Below are positions 44,433-53,861 of a stretch of DNA of 64,000 nucleotides, one piece after another (within the stretch, counting starts at the first letter, position 1; the number at the start of each line of letters is the position of its first letter). Where the stretch lies: NCBI RefSeq assembly GCF_029953285.1, contig NZ_JASAOI010000029.1:1-64000 (forward strand), read 5' to 3'. The notes below the pieces were generated by a model, which saw only the letters and a list, made by a program, of their open reading frames with translations, did not search any database and was not told the DNA's origin. The translations under genes and the position numbers were made by a program. Source of the stretch: Yinghuangia seranimata (lineage in GTDB: Bacteria; Actinomycetota; Actinomycetes; Streptomycetales; Streptomycetaceae).

Positions 44433-44758
44433 CGCGGATCCTGGAGCGGGACGGCACCCGCATGGCGGTGATGGACTTCGGCGGCGTCGAGAAGGACGTC
44501 TGCCTGGAGTACCTGCCGGATCTCCGGGTCGACGAGTACGCGATCGTGCACGTCGGTTTCGCGTTGCAGCGCCTCGACGAGGAGTCGGCGCGCAAGACCC
44601 TTGGACTCTTCGAGGAACTAGGCCTGCTCCAAGAGGAGTTCGGCGATCCGTGGGAGGCGGCCGCGGCCTCGGGTCCGGCCCTGGAGTGGGCCGCGGCGGA
44701 CGCGGCGGCAGGTGCGGCGTCGGCCGCAGCGACGGCGAGTGCGGAGGCGGATCGGTGA
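44405..44758 (+). CDS. hypC: Hydrogenase assembly chaperone HypC
   Basis: A 117-residue HypC/HupF-family chaperone. Cys2 in MCLAVPGRV binds the Fe(CN)2CO unit together with HypD, and [20 protein letters not shown] completes the small beta-barrel. The C-terminal ~40 residues are an Ala-rich extension absent from most homologues (family length ~75-90). Start lies inside hypF; stop overlaps hypD GTG. Confidence 0.94.
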   Translation: MCLAVPGRVTRILERDGTRMAVMDFGGVEKDVCLEYLPDLRVDEYAIVHVGFALQRLDEESARKTLGLFEELGLLQEEFGDPWEAAAASGPALEWAAADAAAGAASAAATASAEADR

Positions 44759-45879
44759 AGTACCTTGCGGAGTTCCAGAATCCCGACTTGGCCAAGGGCC
44801 TCCTGGACGACATCCGGGCCACGGTCACCCGGCCGTGGGCCCTCATGGAGGTGTGCGGCGGCCAGACGCACACGATCATCCGGCACGGCATCGACCAGTT
44901 GCTGCCGGACGAGGTCGAGCTGATCCACGGCCCGGGCTGCCCGGTGTGCGTGACGCCGCTCGAAGTCATCGACAAGGCACTGGAGATCGCGTCGCGGCCG
45001 GAGGTGATCTTCTGCTCGTTCGGCGACATGCTGCGTGTGCCGGGCACCGACCGCGACCTGTTCCGGGTGCGCGGCGAGGGCGGCGACGTGCGGGTCGTGT
45101 ACTCACCGCTGGACGCGCTGGAGATCGCGCGTGAGAACCCGCACCGCGAGGTCGTGTTCTTCGGCATCGGGTTCGAAACCACGGCGCCGCCCAACGCGAT
45201 GACGGTCCATCAGGCCCGCAAGCAGAACATCCGCAACTTCAGCATGCTGGTCTCGCACGTGCGGGTGCCTCCGGCCATCGAGGCGATCATGACCTCGGCG
45301 GACTGCCGCGTCCAGGGCTTCCTGGCCGCGGGGCACGTGTGCAGCGTGATGGGCACCGCCGAATACCCGGAGCTGGCCGAGAAGTTCCGGGTGCCGATCG
45401 TCGTCACCGGCTTCGAGCCGCTGGACATCCTCGAAGGCGTGCGCCGTACCGTACGGCAGTTGGAGCGCGGCGAGCACACCGTGGACAACGCGTACCCGCG
45501 CGCGGTCCGCCCCGAGGGCAATCCCGCGGCGCGCGCGATGCTCGAGGACGTGTTCGAGGTGACCGACCGGGCGTGGCGCGGTATCGGCGTGATCCCTCAG
45601 AGCGGCTGGCGGCTCTCCGACAAGTACCGCGACCAGGACGCCGAACACCGCTTCGACGTCACGGGGATCAACACCTGCGAGCCGAGCGCGTGCCGCAGCG
45701 GCGAGGTGCTGCAGGGGCTGCTCAAGCCGAACGAGTGCGAGGCGTTCGGCACGACGTGCACGCCGCGTACGCCGCTCGGCGCCACGATGGTGTCCAGCGA
45801 GGGCGCGTGCGCCGCGTACTACCTGTACCGGCGGCTCGGCACCCCGGCGGCGAACCGGGAGGCGAGCCCCGTTGGCTGA
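44755..45879 (+). CDS. hypD: Hydrogenase iron-site assembly protein HypD
   Basis: A 374-residue [4Fe-4S] scaffold that, with HypC, assembles Fe(CN)2[13 protein letters not shown] carries the conserved active cysteine, [11 protein letters not shown] and GHVCSVMG the redox-active cysteines, and [14 protein letters not shown] with FGTTCTP the cluster ligands. GTG 44755 overlaps hypC; 3' end overlaps hypE by 8 nt. Confidence 0.96.
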   Translation: MKYLAEFQNPDLAKGLLDDIRATVTRPWALMEVCGGQTHTIIRHGIDQLLPDEVELIHGPGCPVCVTPLEVIDKALEIASRPEVIFCSFGDMLRVPGTDRDLFRVRGEGGDVRVVYSPLDALEIARENPHREVVFFGIGFETTAPPNAMTVHQARKQNIRNFSMLVSHVRVPPAIEAIMTSADCRVQGFLAAGHVCSVMGTAEYPELAEKFRVPIVVTGFEPLDILEGVRRTVRQLERGEHTVDNAYPRAVRPEGNPAARAMLEDVFEVTDRAWRGIGVIPQSGWRLSDKYRDQDAEHRFDVTGINTCEPSACRSGEVLQGLLKPNECEAFGTTCTPRTPLGATMVSSEGACAAYYLYRRLGTPAANREASPVG

Positions 45880-46984
45880 CACCGTGACCAACCCCGCGGC
45901 CTCCGGCACCGCGACCGTCCCCGGGGCCGCGCCGGCGCCGGACTTCTCCAACTGGAGCTGCCCGCTCCCGCTGCGCGACCACCCTCGCGTGGTGATGGGC
46001 CACGGCGGCGGCGGCGCGATGTCCGCCGAGCTGGTGGCCAACCTGTTCGCCCCGGCGTTCGGCGGCACCGCGCTGGCAGGGCTGGGCGATTCCGCCACCG
46101 TGGCGCTCGGCGGTGCCCGACTGGCGTTCTCCACCGACTCGTACGTCGTCAGGCCGCTGTTCTTCCCCGGCGGCGGCATCGGCGACCTCGCGGTCAACGG
46201 CACGGTGAACGACCTGGCCATGAGCGGGGCCCGGGCGGCGTACCTGTCGTGCGGGTTCATCCTCGAAGAGGGCGTCGAGATGGCCGTGGTCGGCCGGATC
46301 GCCGAGACCATGGGCGCGGCGGCGCGCGCGGCCGGGGTGGAGATCGTCACCGGCGACACCAAGGTCGTCGAGTCCGGGCGCGGCGACGGCGTGTACGTCA
46401 ACACGGCCGGGATCGGGCTCGTCCCGGCCGGCGTCGACATCCGGCCGCAGCGCGCGGCGCCGGGCGACGTGGTCATCGTGAGCGGCGAGATCGGCCTGCA
46501 CGGCGTGGCGATCATGAGCGTCCGCGAGGGCCTCGAGTTCGGTGCCCGGGTGGAGAGCGACTGCGCCGCGCTCGGCGGCCTGGTCGAGGCGATGCTCGCG
46601 GTCACGCAGGACATCCACGTCCTGCGCGACCCGACCCGCGGCGGACTGGGCGCGGCGGTCAACGAGATCGCCTCGGCGGCGGGGGTGGGCGTCGCGCTGC
46701 GCGAACGCGCGATCCCCGTCCCGGACCAGGTCGCCAGCGCGTGCGCGATCCTCGGCCTGGACCCGATGTACGTCGCCAACGAGGGCAAGCTCGTCGCCTT
46801 CGTCCCACGCGACCAGGCCGACGCCGTGCTGGCCGCCATGCACGCCCATCCGCTGGGTGCCCGCGCGGCGGTCATCGGCGAGTGTGTGGACGACCACCAC
46901 GGCATGGTCGTCGCCCGAACCGCCTTCGGCGGCACGCGCGTTGTCGACCTCCCGCTGGGCGAGCAGCTCCCCCGGATCTGCTGA
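45872..46984 (+). CDS. hypE: Hydrogenase cyanide-ligand protein HypE
   Basis: A 370-residue PurM-like ATPase that dehydrates a carbamoylated cysteine to thiocyanate. [18 protein letters not shown] opens the fold, with [29 protein letters not shown] and [14 protein letters not shown] forming the nucleotide site. The protein ends in PRIC, the invariant C-terminal cysteine. TTG 45872 is the best start. Last gene of the hydrogenase transcript, followed by a terminator. Confidence 0.96.
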   Translation: MADTVTNPAASGTATVPGAAPAPDFSNWSCPLPLRDHPRVVMGHGGGGAMSAELVANLFAPAFGGTALAGLGDSATVALGGARLAFSTDSYVVRPLFFPGGGIGDLAVNGTVNDLAMSGARAAYLSCGFILEEGVEMAVVGRIAETMGAAARAAGVEIVTGDTKVVESGRGDGVYVNTAGIGLVPAGVDIRPQRAAPGDVVIVSGEIGLHGVAIMSVREGLEFGARVESDCAALGGLVEAMLAVTQDIHVLRDPTRGGLGAAVNEIASAAGVGVALRERAIPVPDQVASACAILGLDPMYVANEGKLVAFVPRDQADAVLAAMHAHPLGARAAVIGECVDDHHGMVVARTAFGGTRVVDLPLGEQLPRIC

Positions 46985-47012
46985 GCGCGAGCCCGTCGCG
47001 AGGAGCGTAGGC

Positions 47013-47043
47013 AGGGGCGGTACGGCCGAGCCGTACCGCCCCT
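47013..47043 (+). terminator. Terminator of the hydrogenase/hyp operon
   Basis: AGGGGCGGTACGGC pairs perfectly with GCCGTACCGCCCCT around a 3-nt loop, 28 nt after the hypE stop. It is the strongest stop signal in this part of the window and marks the 3' end of the 15-gene unit. Confidence 0.85.
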
Positions 47044-47199
47044 TCGCGTGCGGGAGCACGCAGCCCAGGCTGTGCGGACACCGCGCCGATCCGCGACGCA
47101 GGCGGCTCGCGGCGGCCGGAGTGACGCGGGCAGCGCGTGACGTCGTGTCGGCCCGCTCGTTACGCGCCCGGCGGGATGCGCAGGAGGCGCGGGGGTCGC

Positions 47200-47226
47200 C
47201 GGCGGGTGGTGCGCTGCCACCCGCCG
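47200..47226 (-). terminator. Terminator-like hairpin after the secreted protein gene
   Basis: CGGCGGGTGG pairs with CCACCCGCCG around 7 nt, 10 bp beyond the stop of the leftward gene at 47237. Confidence 0.65.
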
Positions 47227-47236
47227 ACGTGCCCGG

Positions 47237-47788
47237 TCAGATCACGCTCTCGCAGTTCACCGCGGTCTCGACGTTCTTGCACTGGTCGGCGTCGCCGACC
47301 GCCGGGTCGTAGACCGTGTCCCCGGAGACCTGCGTCCCGCCGAAGATCCGGTCCTGCCACGGCGTCGTCCAGAACGTGTCGTCGCCCGCCTCGCCGCGCG
47401 CGTCGAAGCCGCCGCTCGCCGACGAGCCGTTGACCGCCCGGTCGTTGCCGTCGCCGAAGCAGATGAGCAGGCCGGACAGGCCGGTGAGGTCGACGACGTC
47501 GTCGCCGCCGAGCGCCGCGACGACGTCGCCCGACACCAGGCGGAAGGCCGGGTTCGGCGACGTGGCACTGAAGTAGTCGGACGCGTTCGTGCCGACCTTG
47601 GTCGCGGTGCGGATCTGCCCGGTGGCGTCCTGGCAGGTCGCCGTCACGGCCGAGGCGGGGCCGGCGAGCGCGACGGCGCCGACCGGGACCGCGAGGACCG
47701 TCGCCGCGGCGAGGGCGGCGAAGGTGCCGCGGCCGCGCGGCCGCGACGGGTGGGCGGTGGCCGAGGTGCGGCGCGTACGGATGGTCAT
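47237..47788 (-). CDS. Secreted GD-rich protein
   Basis: A 183-residue exported protein. A signal peptide with basic head and hydrophobic core (FAALAAATVLAVPVGAVALA) ends near GPASA-V. The mature part has GGDDVVDLTG, FGDGNDRAVNG and GEAGDDTFWT, echoing RTX-type calcium-binding nonapeptides but with too few repeats for a full beta-roll. Four cysteines may form disulfides. ATG 47788 follows a GGAAGGAG site. Divergent from an ECF sigma factor, a possible regulator. Confidence 0.75.
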   Translation of the reverse strand: MTIRTRRTSATAHPSRPRGRGTFAALAAATVLAVPVGAVALAGPASAVTATCQDATGQIRTATKVGTNASDYFSATSPNPAFRLVSGDVVAALGGDDVVDLTGLSGLLICFGDGNDRAVNGSSASGGFDARGEAGDDTFWTTPWQDRIFGGTQVSGDTVYDPAVGDADQCKNVETAVNCESVI

Positions 47789-47955
47789 GACGGTTCTCCT
47801 TCCGCCGGTGCGCCGCCGTCCGCGGCGCGGTGTCGGACCGTGGTTCGGACGCCGCGCCCGGACGGATGAAGCGAATTTCGGTGGGGCGCGCCCCATCCGC
47901 GCCCGCTCCGGCTCCGAACAACCGGCGCGGGGAGGTGACCACGGGGGGTGGGCGC

Positions 47956-48582
47956 ATGCGAGGACAAGGACGAGGACGAGCCGGCGCGACACGGCCGGAG
48001 GACGGCGACGAGGCGTTGCACGCGCGGCTGGTGCACGGCGACGCGGCGGCGCTCGGCGAGGCGTACGACCTGATGGCCGGCGTGGTGCACGCGGTCGCCC
48101 TGCGGGTCAGCGGCAGCCGGTCGGCGGCGGAGGACATCGTGCAGGAGGTGTTCGTTCATCTGTGGTCGAACCCGTACGCGTTCCGACCCGAACGCGGCAC
48201 GATGCGGGGCTGGTTGTGCATGTTGGCGCACCGGCGCGCGGTCGACTGGGTCCGCGCCGAGGAGGCCCGCGACCGGCGCCTGCGGCGCCTGGGGGCGGCG
48301 GTCCGCTACACGGCAGTGCCGAGCGCCGAGGACAGCGTCGTCGCCGCGGACGAGGCCCACCGGGTGCGCGCGGCCGTCGGCAACCTCCCGGCGGCCCAGC
48401 GCGAGGCGATCGAGCTGGCGTTCTTCGCCGGCAACACCTACCGCCAGGTCGCCGAACGCCTGGGCGTCCCCGAGGGCACGGTGAAGTCCCGCATGCGCGT
48501 GGGCCTCCGACAACTCGCCGTGGCCCTGGCCCACCCGGCGCGGCCAAGGATGACCGGCGAGACGAGGGCCGGGGAGGCGTGA
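47956..48582 (+). CDS. ECF-type RNA polymerase sigma factor
   Basis: A 208-residue sigma factor. Region 2 contains SRSAAEDIVQEVFVHLW (-10 recognition), and region 4 NTYRQVAERLGVPEGTVKSRM (helix-turn-helix, -35 recognition). It resembles the SigK/SigM-like ECF groups. ATG 47956 was chosen; an upstream GTG (47935) with GGGGAG is an alternative. Its stop overlaps the start of the partner gene (TGATG), typical of sigma/anti-sigma pairs. Confidence 0.9.
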   Translation: MRGQGRGRAGATRPEDGDEALHARLVHGDAAALGEAYDLMAGVVHAVALRVSGSRSAAEDIVQEVFVHLWSNPYAFRPERGTMRGWLCMLAHRRAVDWVRAEEARDRRLRRLGAAVRYTAVPSAEDSVVAADEAHRVRAAVGNLPAAQREAIELAFFAGNTYRQVAERLGVPEGTVKSRMRVGLRQLAVALAHPARPRMTGETRAGEA

Positions 48583-49757
48583 TGAAGGACGCATGGTCGA
48601 CGGAGAATGACGGGGCTCAGGAGAGGCCCGACGGCGGGACGACGGATAGTGGGACGACGGACCGTGAGACGGCGAACGGCGGGACCACGGACGGCGGGAC
48701 GACGAACAGCGGCACCACAAACAGCGGGACCACGGACAGCGGCACCACGGACAGCGGAACGGGCCCGGCCTCGCCGCTCGGCAGCCCCGACGCGCGGGAC
48801 GCCGCCCCGCCGTTCGGCGCACAGCCGAACGCCGGGAACAACGGCCGCGCGCCGGCGCACCTGGAGGCTGCCGACCCCGACGCTCCCCGACAGGTGTTCG
48901 TGAGCGGCGGGCAGGTCTCCGTTGGGGGCTTGCCGCCCGACGGTCTGCGCGGGCGGGTGATGGCGCAGGCGTTCGCGGTGCGGCGGCCCGCTGCCGACGT
49001 GCCGGATTTCGCGGCGTGTTTCGCGGGAGCGGTGGCGATGTTCGAGGCGCTGCTCAACGATCTCCTGCCGGCCGGCGGCGCGTTGGCCGGGTCGCGGCTG
49101 GGTGCGGCCGGGGGGCGGTTCGGGCCGCCGTGGGAGCCGGCCGGTGTGCTGGCGCACCTGGTCGCGACGGACGGCGCGCTGTGCCGCCAACTCGGCGTCC
49201 CCGAGGCCGTACCCCTGCCGGGCCCGGTCCCGGTGTGCCCGGGCGACCCGGACGGGGCCCGCACCGAGGTCGTCGTGGCGCGGCTACGCGACCGCACCCT
49301 CGACGAGGTCCGCGGCGTCTGGCGCGCCCAGGCCGACCGGCTGCTCGCCGCCGCCCGAGCCGTCCCGGCGACGCGCCTGCTCGCAGACGCCTACGCTGAC
49401 AGGGCGTTCGAGACGTGGGGCCACACCCGCGACCTGGCCGAGGCCGCCGGTCGCGGCGACGTCCGGCCGCCACGGGTCGACCAGCTGGTCGCGTACGGCC
49501 TGCGGGTGCTGCGCCCACGCCTTGTCGGACCGCCGGTCGACCTCGTTCTGACCGGCCCCGGCGCCGGTCGCTGGACGCTCGGACCGCGCACGGATCGCGC
49601 ATCCGAGCCCGAGGCTGAAATCACCGTCGACGCCGTCGAGTTCTGCCTGCTCTTCGGCGCACGCCGCACGCCGGACACGCTCCCCGCCCACATCAGCGGC
49701 GACCCCGTCTCGGCCCGCGTGCTCCTGGAGACGGTCGTGTCCCTAGCCCGACTGTGA
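48582..49757 (+). CDS. MDMPI-fold protein, probable sigma-factor partner
   Basis: A 391-residue protein. The C-terminal ~250 residues match the mycothiol-dependent maleylpyruvate isomerase (DinB-like) fold: FEALLNDLLPAGG, WEPAGVLAHLVATDGALCRQL and FETWGHTRDLAEAAG. Homologues downstream of ECF genes usually begin with a zinc-finger anti-sigma domain. Here that segment is replaced by a Thr/Gly tandem repeat (GTTDSGTT/GTTNSGTT, DNA unit 15 bp, about 48631-48760) and no HxxxCxxC is present. Whether it still binds the sigma factor is open. Confidence 0.75.
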   Translation: MKDAWSTENDGAQERPDGGTTDSGTTDRETANGGTTDGGTTNSGTTNSGTTDSGTTDSGTGPASPLGSPDARDAAPPFGAQPNAGNNGRAPAHLEAADPDAPRQVFVSGGQVSVGGLPPDGLRGRVMAQAFAVRRPAADVPDFAACFAGAVAMFEALLNDLLPAGGALAGSRLGAAGGRFGPPWEPAGVLAHLVATDGALCRQLGVPEAVPLPGPVPVCPGDPDGARTEVVVARLRDRTLDEVRGVWRAQADRLLAAARAVPATRLLADAYADRAFETWGHTRDLAEAAGRGDVRPPRVDQLVAYGLRVLRPRLVGPPVDLVLTGPGAGRWTLGPRTDRASEPEAEITVDAVEFCLLFGARRTPDTLPAHISGDPVSARVLLETVVSLARL

Positions 49758-49976
49758 CCGCCGGGGGCCGCTTCAGCTCCCGGCCGACACCCCGTGTGGC
49801 AGACCGGGATACCCACCTGCGGGCATCGGGACGACCGGTGGAGACCAACGGCCGCATAGTGGCATTGGCTCAACGACAACGGCAGCGGCGCCGTCGTCAG
49901 GGCTTGTCGGGAGCGGCGGGCACAATGCGCCTGGGCACACGACCACCAGGTGCCGGTTTTGGAGGAAGCGCTCGAA

Positions 49977-50852
49977 ATGGTCCGCACGACACCGCCCCGG
50001 CCGATCACGGTCACCGAGGTGTTCCCTGAGCTCAGCGCGTACAAGCGCACGGCGATCCGCTTGCACCCGCGGCCCGGCGCCTCCAGTGCCGACGAAAGCT
50101 CGATGGGCGGCCCGTTGCTGTGGCCGGCCGGTGAACCCTGGCCCCACTGCACGCGCGACCACGAAGACGAGGCCGGGCCGGTGGCGCTTCTGCCGGTGCT
50201 GCAGGTGTACGCCCGCGACGTTCCCGAACTGCCCGGATGGGACTGGCCGGAGGGAACCGATCTCCTACAGGTCCTGTGGTGCCCGAACGACCACCGCGAC
50301 CCGAGCATCGACCCGTGGTACGAAGGCCCGATCCCCACACTGTTCTGGCGCAGGTCCGCCGATGTCCAGGACGTGCTGCACACTCCCCCAGCCAGTCGCT
50401 TCGCCTGCGACCCCGAGTACTACCACCCCGCCGACGACTGGTACACGCTGACTCCGTGCGTGATCCACCCCGAGGCGGTGGCCGAGTACCCGGACGCTGG
50501 CGAGGTCCCGAAGGAACTGGCCCTGCGGATACACGAGTGGGAGGAATTCTCCGGGCCGGAATATCAGTATGAGTTGTCGATCTCGCCGGGCTGCAAGGTC
50601 GGCGGGTGGCCGACATGGCACCTGACGGACTTCCACGCGATCGACTGCCCGTGCGGCGCACGCATGCAGCCCCTCCTGACAATCGCGAGCAGCGAATGGC
50701 ACGGCGGTGGCGAGAGCTGGATCCCCGTCGAAGACCACCCCGACACCCGGGACTCCGACCCGCTGGGCATCGACGTCGGACGGTACGGACAGATGCGCGT
50801 CTTCGCCTGCCCGACGTCCCTCGACCACCCGATCCGGCTCGACACGCAGTGA
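49977..50852 (+). CDS. YwqG-like (DUF1963) family protein, paralogue 2
   Basis: A 291-residue paralogue of the protein at 29703-30548. Shared landmarks are a RLHPRPG strand, GGPLLWPAGEPWP, LPVLQVYARDVPE, LLQVLWCPND, a CVIHPE segment and CPCGARMQPLLTI. The cysteine pairs are partly kept (CPCG) but the terminal C-x2-C of paralogue 1 is a single Cys here. ATG 49977 has a clear GGAGGAAG 8 nt upstream. Alone on its transcript; function unknown. Confidence 0.75.
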   Translation: MVRTTPPRPITVTEVFPELSAYKRTAIRLHPRPGASSADESSMGGPLLWPAGEPWPHCTRDHEDEAGPVALLPVLQVYARDVPELPGWDWPEGTDLLQVLWCPNDHRDPSIDPWYEGPIPTLFWRRSADVQDVLHTPPASRFACDPEYYHPADDWYTLTPCVIHPEAVAEYPDAGEVPKELALRIHEWEEFSGPEYQYELSISPGCKVGGWPTWHLTDFHAIDCPCGARMQPLLTIASSEWHGGGESWIPVEDHPDTRDSDPLGIDVGRYGQMRVFACPTSLDHPIRLDTQ

Positions 50853-51002
50853 CCGACGTCGGCGGCGGCCTCTCCTGCTGAACGTGGCCGGTCGGCCGAC
50901 CGGGACGGCGGCGTCGGCGACGCGTCGTCGCGGCCTCCCGCTCGCGCGCTCAGCCGCGCCCTACGGCGCCTGGTGTGATCGAGTCCTTGAGGACGTGTGT
51001 GC

Positions 51003-51689
51003 CTACGCGGCGTGGACTGGGGCGCCCGCGACGAGGGTCACTGGGGTGCTGCCCAGGATTTCCTCAAGGCGTTGCCGCAAGGCCGGGGAGTCGGCGCCCT
51101 GCTGACTGGTCGTCACCTGGATGCCTGAGGCGTCCGAGGCCGCGGAGACGATGTAGATCGGGGATCCGGCGATGTCGTGCCCGGCCTTGGTGATGTCGTC
51201 CATCGCCGCCTGCAGGAACTGTCGGGTGTAGCGGCACGGGTAGATGTCGAGGCGAGCCAGGTCGATGCCGGGGGCGGCCTGCTTTGCCGCGTCCGCCAAC
51301 TGCCGTCCGCGGGCCAGGTCGGTGACGCAGAGGGCGACCCGGCCGGCCGGGAAGTCCGTGACCTGCGTGCCATAGATGTCGGCGAAGGCACCCCTGCCCT
51401 GCGCCCCCACGGCCTGGGACAGCGCCGACGCCTCCGGGGTGTTGGCCGGAACGCCTCCGAGGGTGGTGGGGGCGGGCCGGTCCTTCCACTGGTCGAGGGT
51501 CGGGCACGCCGCCGCCCCGGACCCTGTGGTCGCGGTGGGCGCGGCGGACACGCTCGGAGTGGTGGACGCATCGGCCGTCGTCGACGACACAGCCGCAGGA
51601 GGGCCGGCCGACGTCGGTGCGGGGCTCCCACACCCTGCGGCGACCATGATGACGGTCGCACAGGCGATCGATACGGTGATGCGGTTCAC
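51003..51689 (-). CDS. Lipoprotein of unknown function
   Basis: A 228-residue surface lipoprotein. Signal with lipobox VAAG-C (Cys20), then a Ser/Thr/Ala linker of ~40 residues. The folded part has paired cysteines (ACPTLDQW, ALCVTDLA, YPCRYTRQF). No enzyme motif. GTG 51689 follows GGGGAAG and gives the signal directly; longer in-frame starts would bury it. Confidence 0.75.
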   Translation of the reverse strand: MNRITVSIACATVIMVAAGCGSPAPTSAGPPAAVSSTTADASTTPSVSAAPTATTGSGAAACPTLDQWKDRPAPTTLGGVPANTPEASALSQAVGAQGRGAFADIYGTQVTDFPAGRVALCVTDLARGRQLADAAKQAAPGIDLARLDIYPCRYTRQFLQAAMDDITKAGHDIAGSPIYIVSAASDASGIQVTTSQQGADSPALRQRLEEILGSTPVTLVAGAPVHAA

Positions 51690-51813
51690 GGCTTCCCCTT
51701 GGCGCGACGCCATCCCAGCGGCGATCCGACGCGACAGAGCCCGTGCTGGTTCCATGGACCGGTGGGGGCCGGGGGCACGGGTGTTACGCGGGCGCTGGTG
51801 AGGGCGGACAGGG

Positions 51814-52074
51814 TTACGTGGTGGGTGTGTCCTGGGGGCGCTTGCGGCGGCGGCCGGTACCGCGTTTCCAGGGGTGCGAACCGTCCGGTGTGACCTCGAG
51901 CCAGGCTTTTACGCCGTGGTTGTCGGTGGCATATCCGCCGCAGACCCACGCGGTGCCGTTCCACCATTCAAGCGCGAGGGCGCCGGGGGCGACCACGCCG
52001 AGGCGTCGGACGCGGCGGGCGCCGATGTACTCACCGGGTTGGTTGAGGAGTTCGTCAAGGCTGTTGCGGTCCAC
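51814..52074 (-). CDS. Small hypothetical protein, 86 residues
   Basis: GTG 52074. ELLNQPGEYIGARRVRRLG, then LEWWNGTAWVCGGYATDNHG and a basic tail KRGTGRRRKR. Trp-rich beta-like centre, no recognised family. Codon use is gene-like. The basic tail suggests nucleic-acid contact, but that is speculation. Confidence 0.5.
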   Translation of the reverse strand: MDRNSLDELLNQPGEYIGARRVRRLGVVAPGALALEWWNGTAWVCGGYATDNHGVKAWLEVTPDGSHPWKRGTGRRRKRPQDTPTT

Positions 52075-52257
52075 CGTCCAGCCGCCTCCCTCCGTGTTGT
52101 CGCCTTCCTGGCAGGTTACCGGCGTTCGCGGATGCAGATCGGTGACGGACGCGATGAGACCACAGTGAACGCCCTGTGTTCGGAACTGGGACCTGGGGTC
52201 AGGGGCGTCCGGCGAGGAGTCGGCGCGTAAGGGCTACTGAGTTCCGGCGGACGTGAC

Positions 52258-52728
52258 CTACCCGCCTCCGAGCAGATGGGCGTTCACCCGCCTGGCCTCG
52301 TCGGCAAGTTCGGGCAGCTCTACCACCTCGACACCCGCGTCTCGGAGCAACTCCACGCCGATGCAGTCCGCGACGAAATGCGCCGGTTCCCGCCACGCGA
52401 TCACCAGCCGCGGGATCCCCGCGTCCAGGATCAGCCGCGCGCAAGGGTGAGGCCGCGACCGCCGCTCCGAACACGGCTCCAGCGTGCTGTACATCGTGGC
52501 CCGAGTCAGCCGTTTGTCGTCTGCGGGCATCTTCGCCAGCGCGGCCTCCTCCGCATGGAAATGCGGATCGCTTTCCCGGCTGTAGCCGTCGGCGAGTTGC
52601 ACGCCGTCGTCGCCGACGATGAGTGCCCCGACGGAGTAAGCCGCCTGCGAGGGCGCGCACTTCGCGGAAAGGTCGATCGCGCGGCGCATCCAGTGCAGGT
52701 CCTGGTCGCGCTGGTTCAAGCGGGTCAC
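52258..52728 (-). CDS. Cytidine/deoxycytidylate deaminase-fold protein (RibD N-terminal-like)
   Basis: A 156-residue zinc deaminase. HFHAEEAAL gives His58 and catalytic Glu60. PCSERRSRPHPCARLIL gives Cys86 and Cys96, with 9 residues between them where CDA/RibD proteins usually have 2-8. It resembles the pyrimidine deaminase half of RibD or a dCMP/tRNA-type deaminase; substrate unknown. GTG 52728 was chosen for its AAGGAACG leader, 11 codons after an ATG at 52761. Confidence 0.8.
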   Translation of the reverse strand: MTRLNQRDQDLHWMRRAIDLSAKCAPSQAAYSVGALIVGDDGVQLADGYSRESDPHFHAEEAALAKMPADDKRLTRATMYSTLEPCSERRSRPHPCARLILDAGIPRLVIAWREPAHFVADCIGVELLRDAGVEVVELPELADEARRVNAHLLGGG

Positions 52729-52943
52729 GTTCGTTCCTTCCGCGGCGCTTGAGCGCGTCATGGCCGCATCGTACCGAACCGTTCGGTTTGACCGGGGCGG
52801 CACGGCGATGCGGTTGGCGGGCGGGCGCCTCGGTTGCGGGGCGGTCCGCGCCGTCGTCCGGCTTAACAACACCTCCTGAACCCCGTAGGACCCGAAGCGG
52901 CGGCACAGCCCAGCACGCCCCGGCCGGCCTTCTGCGACAGCTT

Positions 52944-53861
52944 TCAGGGCTGGAGCACGATCTTGCCGTGGGTGTGCTGCTGTTCCAGCTCGCGGAAGGC
53001 GTCCCGCACCTCTTCCAGCGGGTAGGTACGGGCGATCGGCACCTCCAGCTGGCCGCGCGCGGCAAGCCGGGCCAGCTCGCCGAGTACGACCGCGCACGCC
53101 GCCGCGCCCTCTCCGTAGGTCCGCGCGCCGACCTCGGCCGCGGCCTGCCAGTCGCGGATGGTGTTGATTCGCTCGGGCCGCACACCCAGCTCCACTGCCA
53201 GTGCCACGTAGCCGTCGCCGAAGGTGTCGATGAACGCGTCGACCTTGCCGCCGGACGCCTGACGGATCCGCTCGGCCACGCCGGGCCCGTACTCGATCGG
53301 GAGGACGCCGCGGTCCTGCAACCAAGCGTGGTTCCGCGCGCTCGCCAGCCCGATCACCGTGGCACCGCGCCGTCGGGCGAGCTGAACCGCAAGCGACCCG
53401 ACTCCACCCGCCGCACCGGAGACGACGACTACGTCGTCCGGGCCGGGGTCCACCGCGAACACCGTGGCGTAGGCGGTCGTGCCGGCCACGTACAGTGCCC
53501 CGGCCACCTCCCAGGGCAAGCCCGCCGGACGGGAGACCAGGTTCACGTCATCGACCACGACGAACTGCGCGTGGCTGGCCCGCCTGTGGGTGAAGCCCAG
53601 TACCTCGTCGCCCACCGCGAACCCCCGGACATGCGGGCCGACCTCCACCACGACGCCGGCGAGGTCGCTGCCCTGCCCGGAGGGAAACGCCGCCGGCCAA
53701 CGTTGGTGCAGCGCGCCCGCGCGGATGTGCGCCTCGCCGGGCTGGATCCCGGCCGCGCGGACCTCGACCAACACCTGCGCTGGACCGGGCACCGGCCGCT
53801 CGACCTCCTCCACCCGCAGCACATCGATCCCGCCGTACTCGTGAAACCGCACCGCCCGCAT
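52944..53861 (-). CDS. NADPH:quinone oxidoreductase, zinc-free MDR family
   Basis: A 305-residue medium-chain reductase. The N-terminal MRAVRFHEYGGIDVLRVEEV, GSDLAGVVVEVGPHVRGFAVGDEV and the NADPH-binding GAAGGVGSLAVQLARRRGA are diagnostic. No structural or catalytic zinc cysteines are present, as in QOR-type enzymes. It reduces quinones or enones. ATG 53861 with AGG upstream; upstream in-frame codons look non-coding. Confidence 0.9.
   Translation of the reverse strand: MRAVRFHEYGGIDVLRVEEVERPVPGPAQVLVEVRAAGIQPGEAHIRAGALHQRWPAAFPSGQGSDLAGVVVEVGPHVRGFAVGDEVLGFTHRRASHAQFVVVDDVNLVSRPAGLPWEVAGALYVAGTTAYATVFAVDPGPDDVVVVSGAAGGVGSLAVQLARRRGATVIGLASARNHAWLQDRGVLPIEYGPGVAERIRQASGGKVDAFIDTFGDGYVALAVELGVRPERINTIRDWQAAAEVGARTYGEGAAACAVVLGELARLAARGQLEVPIARTYPLEEVRDAFRELEQQHTHGKIVLQP

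Noticed and set aside
41862-45194. An 1110-codon minus-strand open frame opposite hypF-hypD
   Set aside because: An antisense shadow of clearly identified hyp genes, with repetitive Val/Arg/Gly content.
47237-47788. Calling the secreted protein an RTX calcium-binding toxin
   Set aside because: Only a few GD-rich stretches are present, far fewer than an RTX beta-roll needs, and no toxin or protease domain exists.
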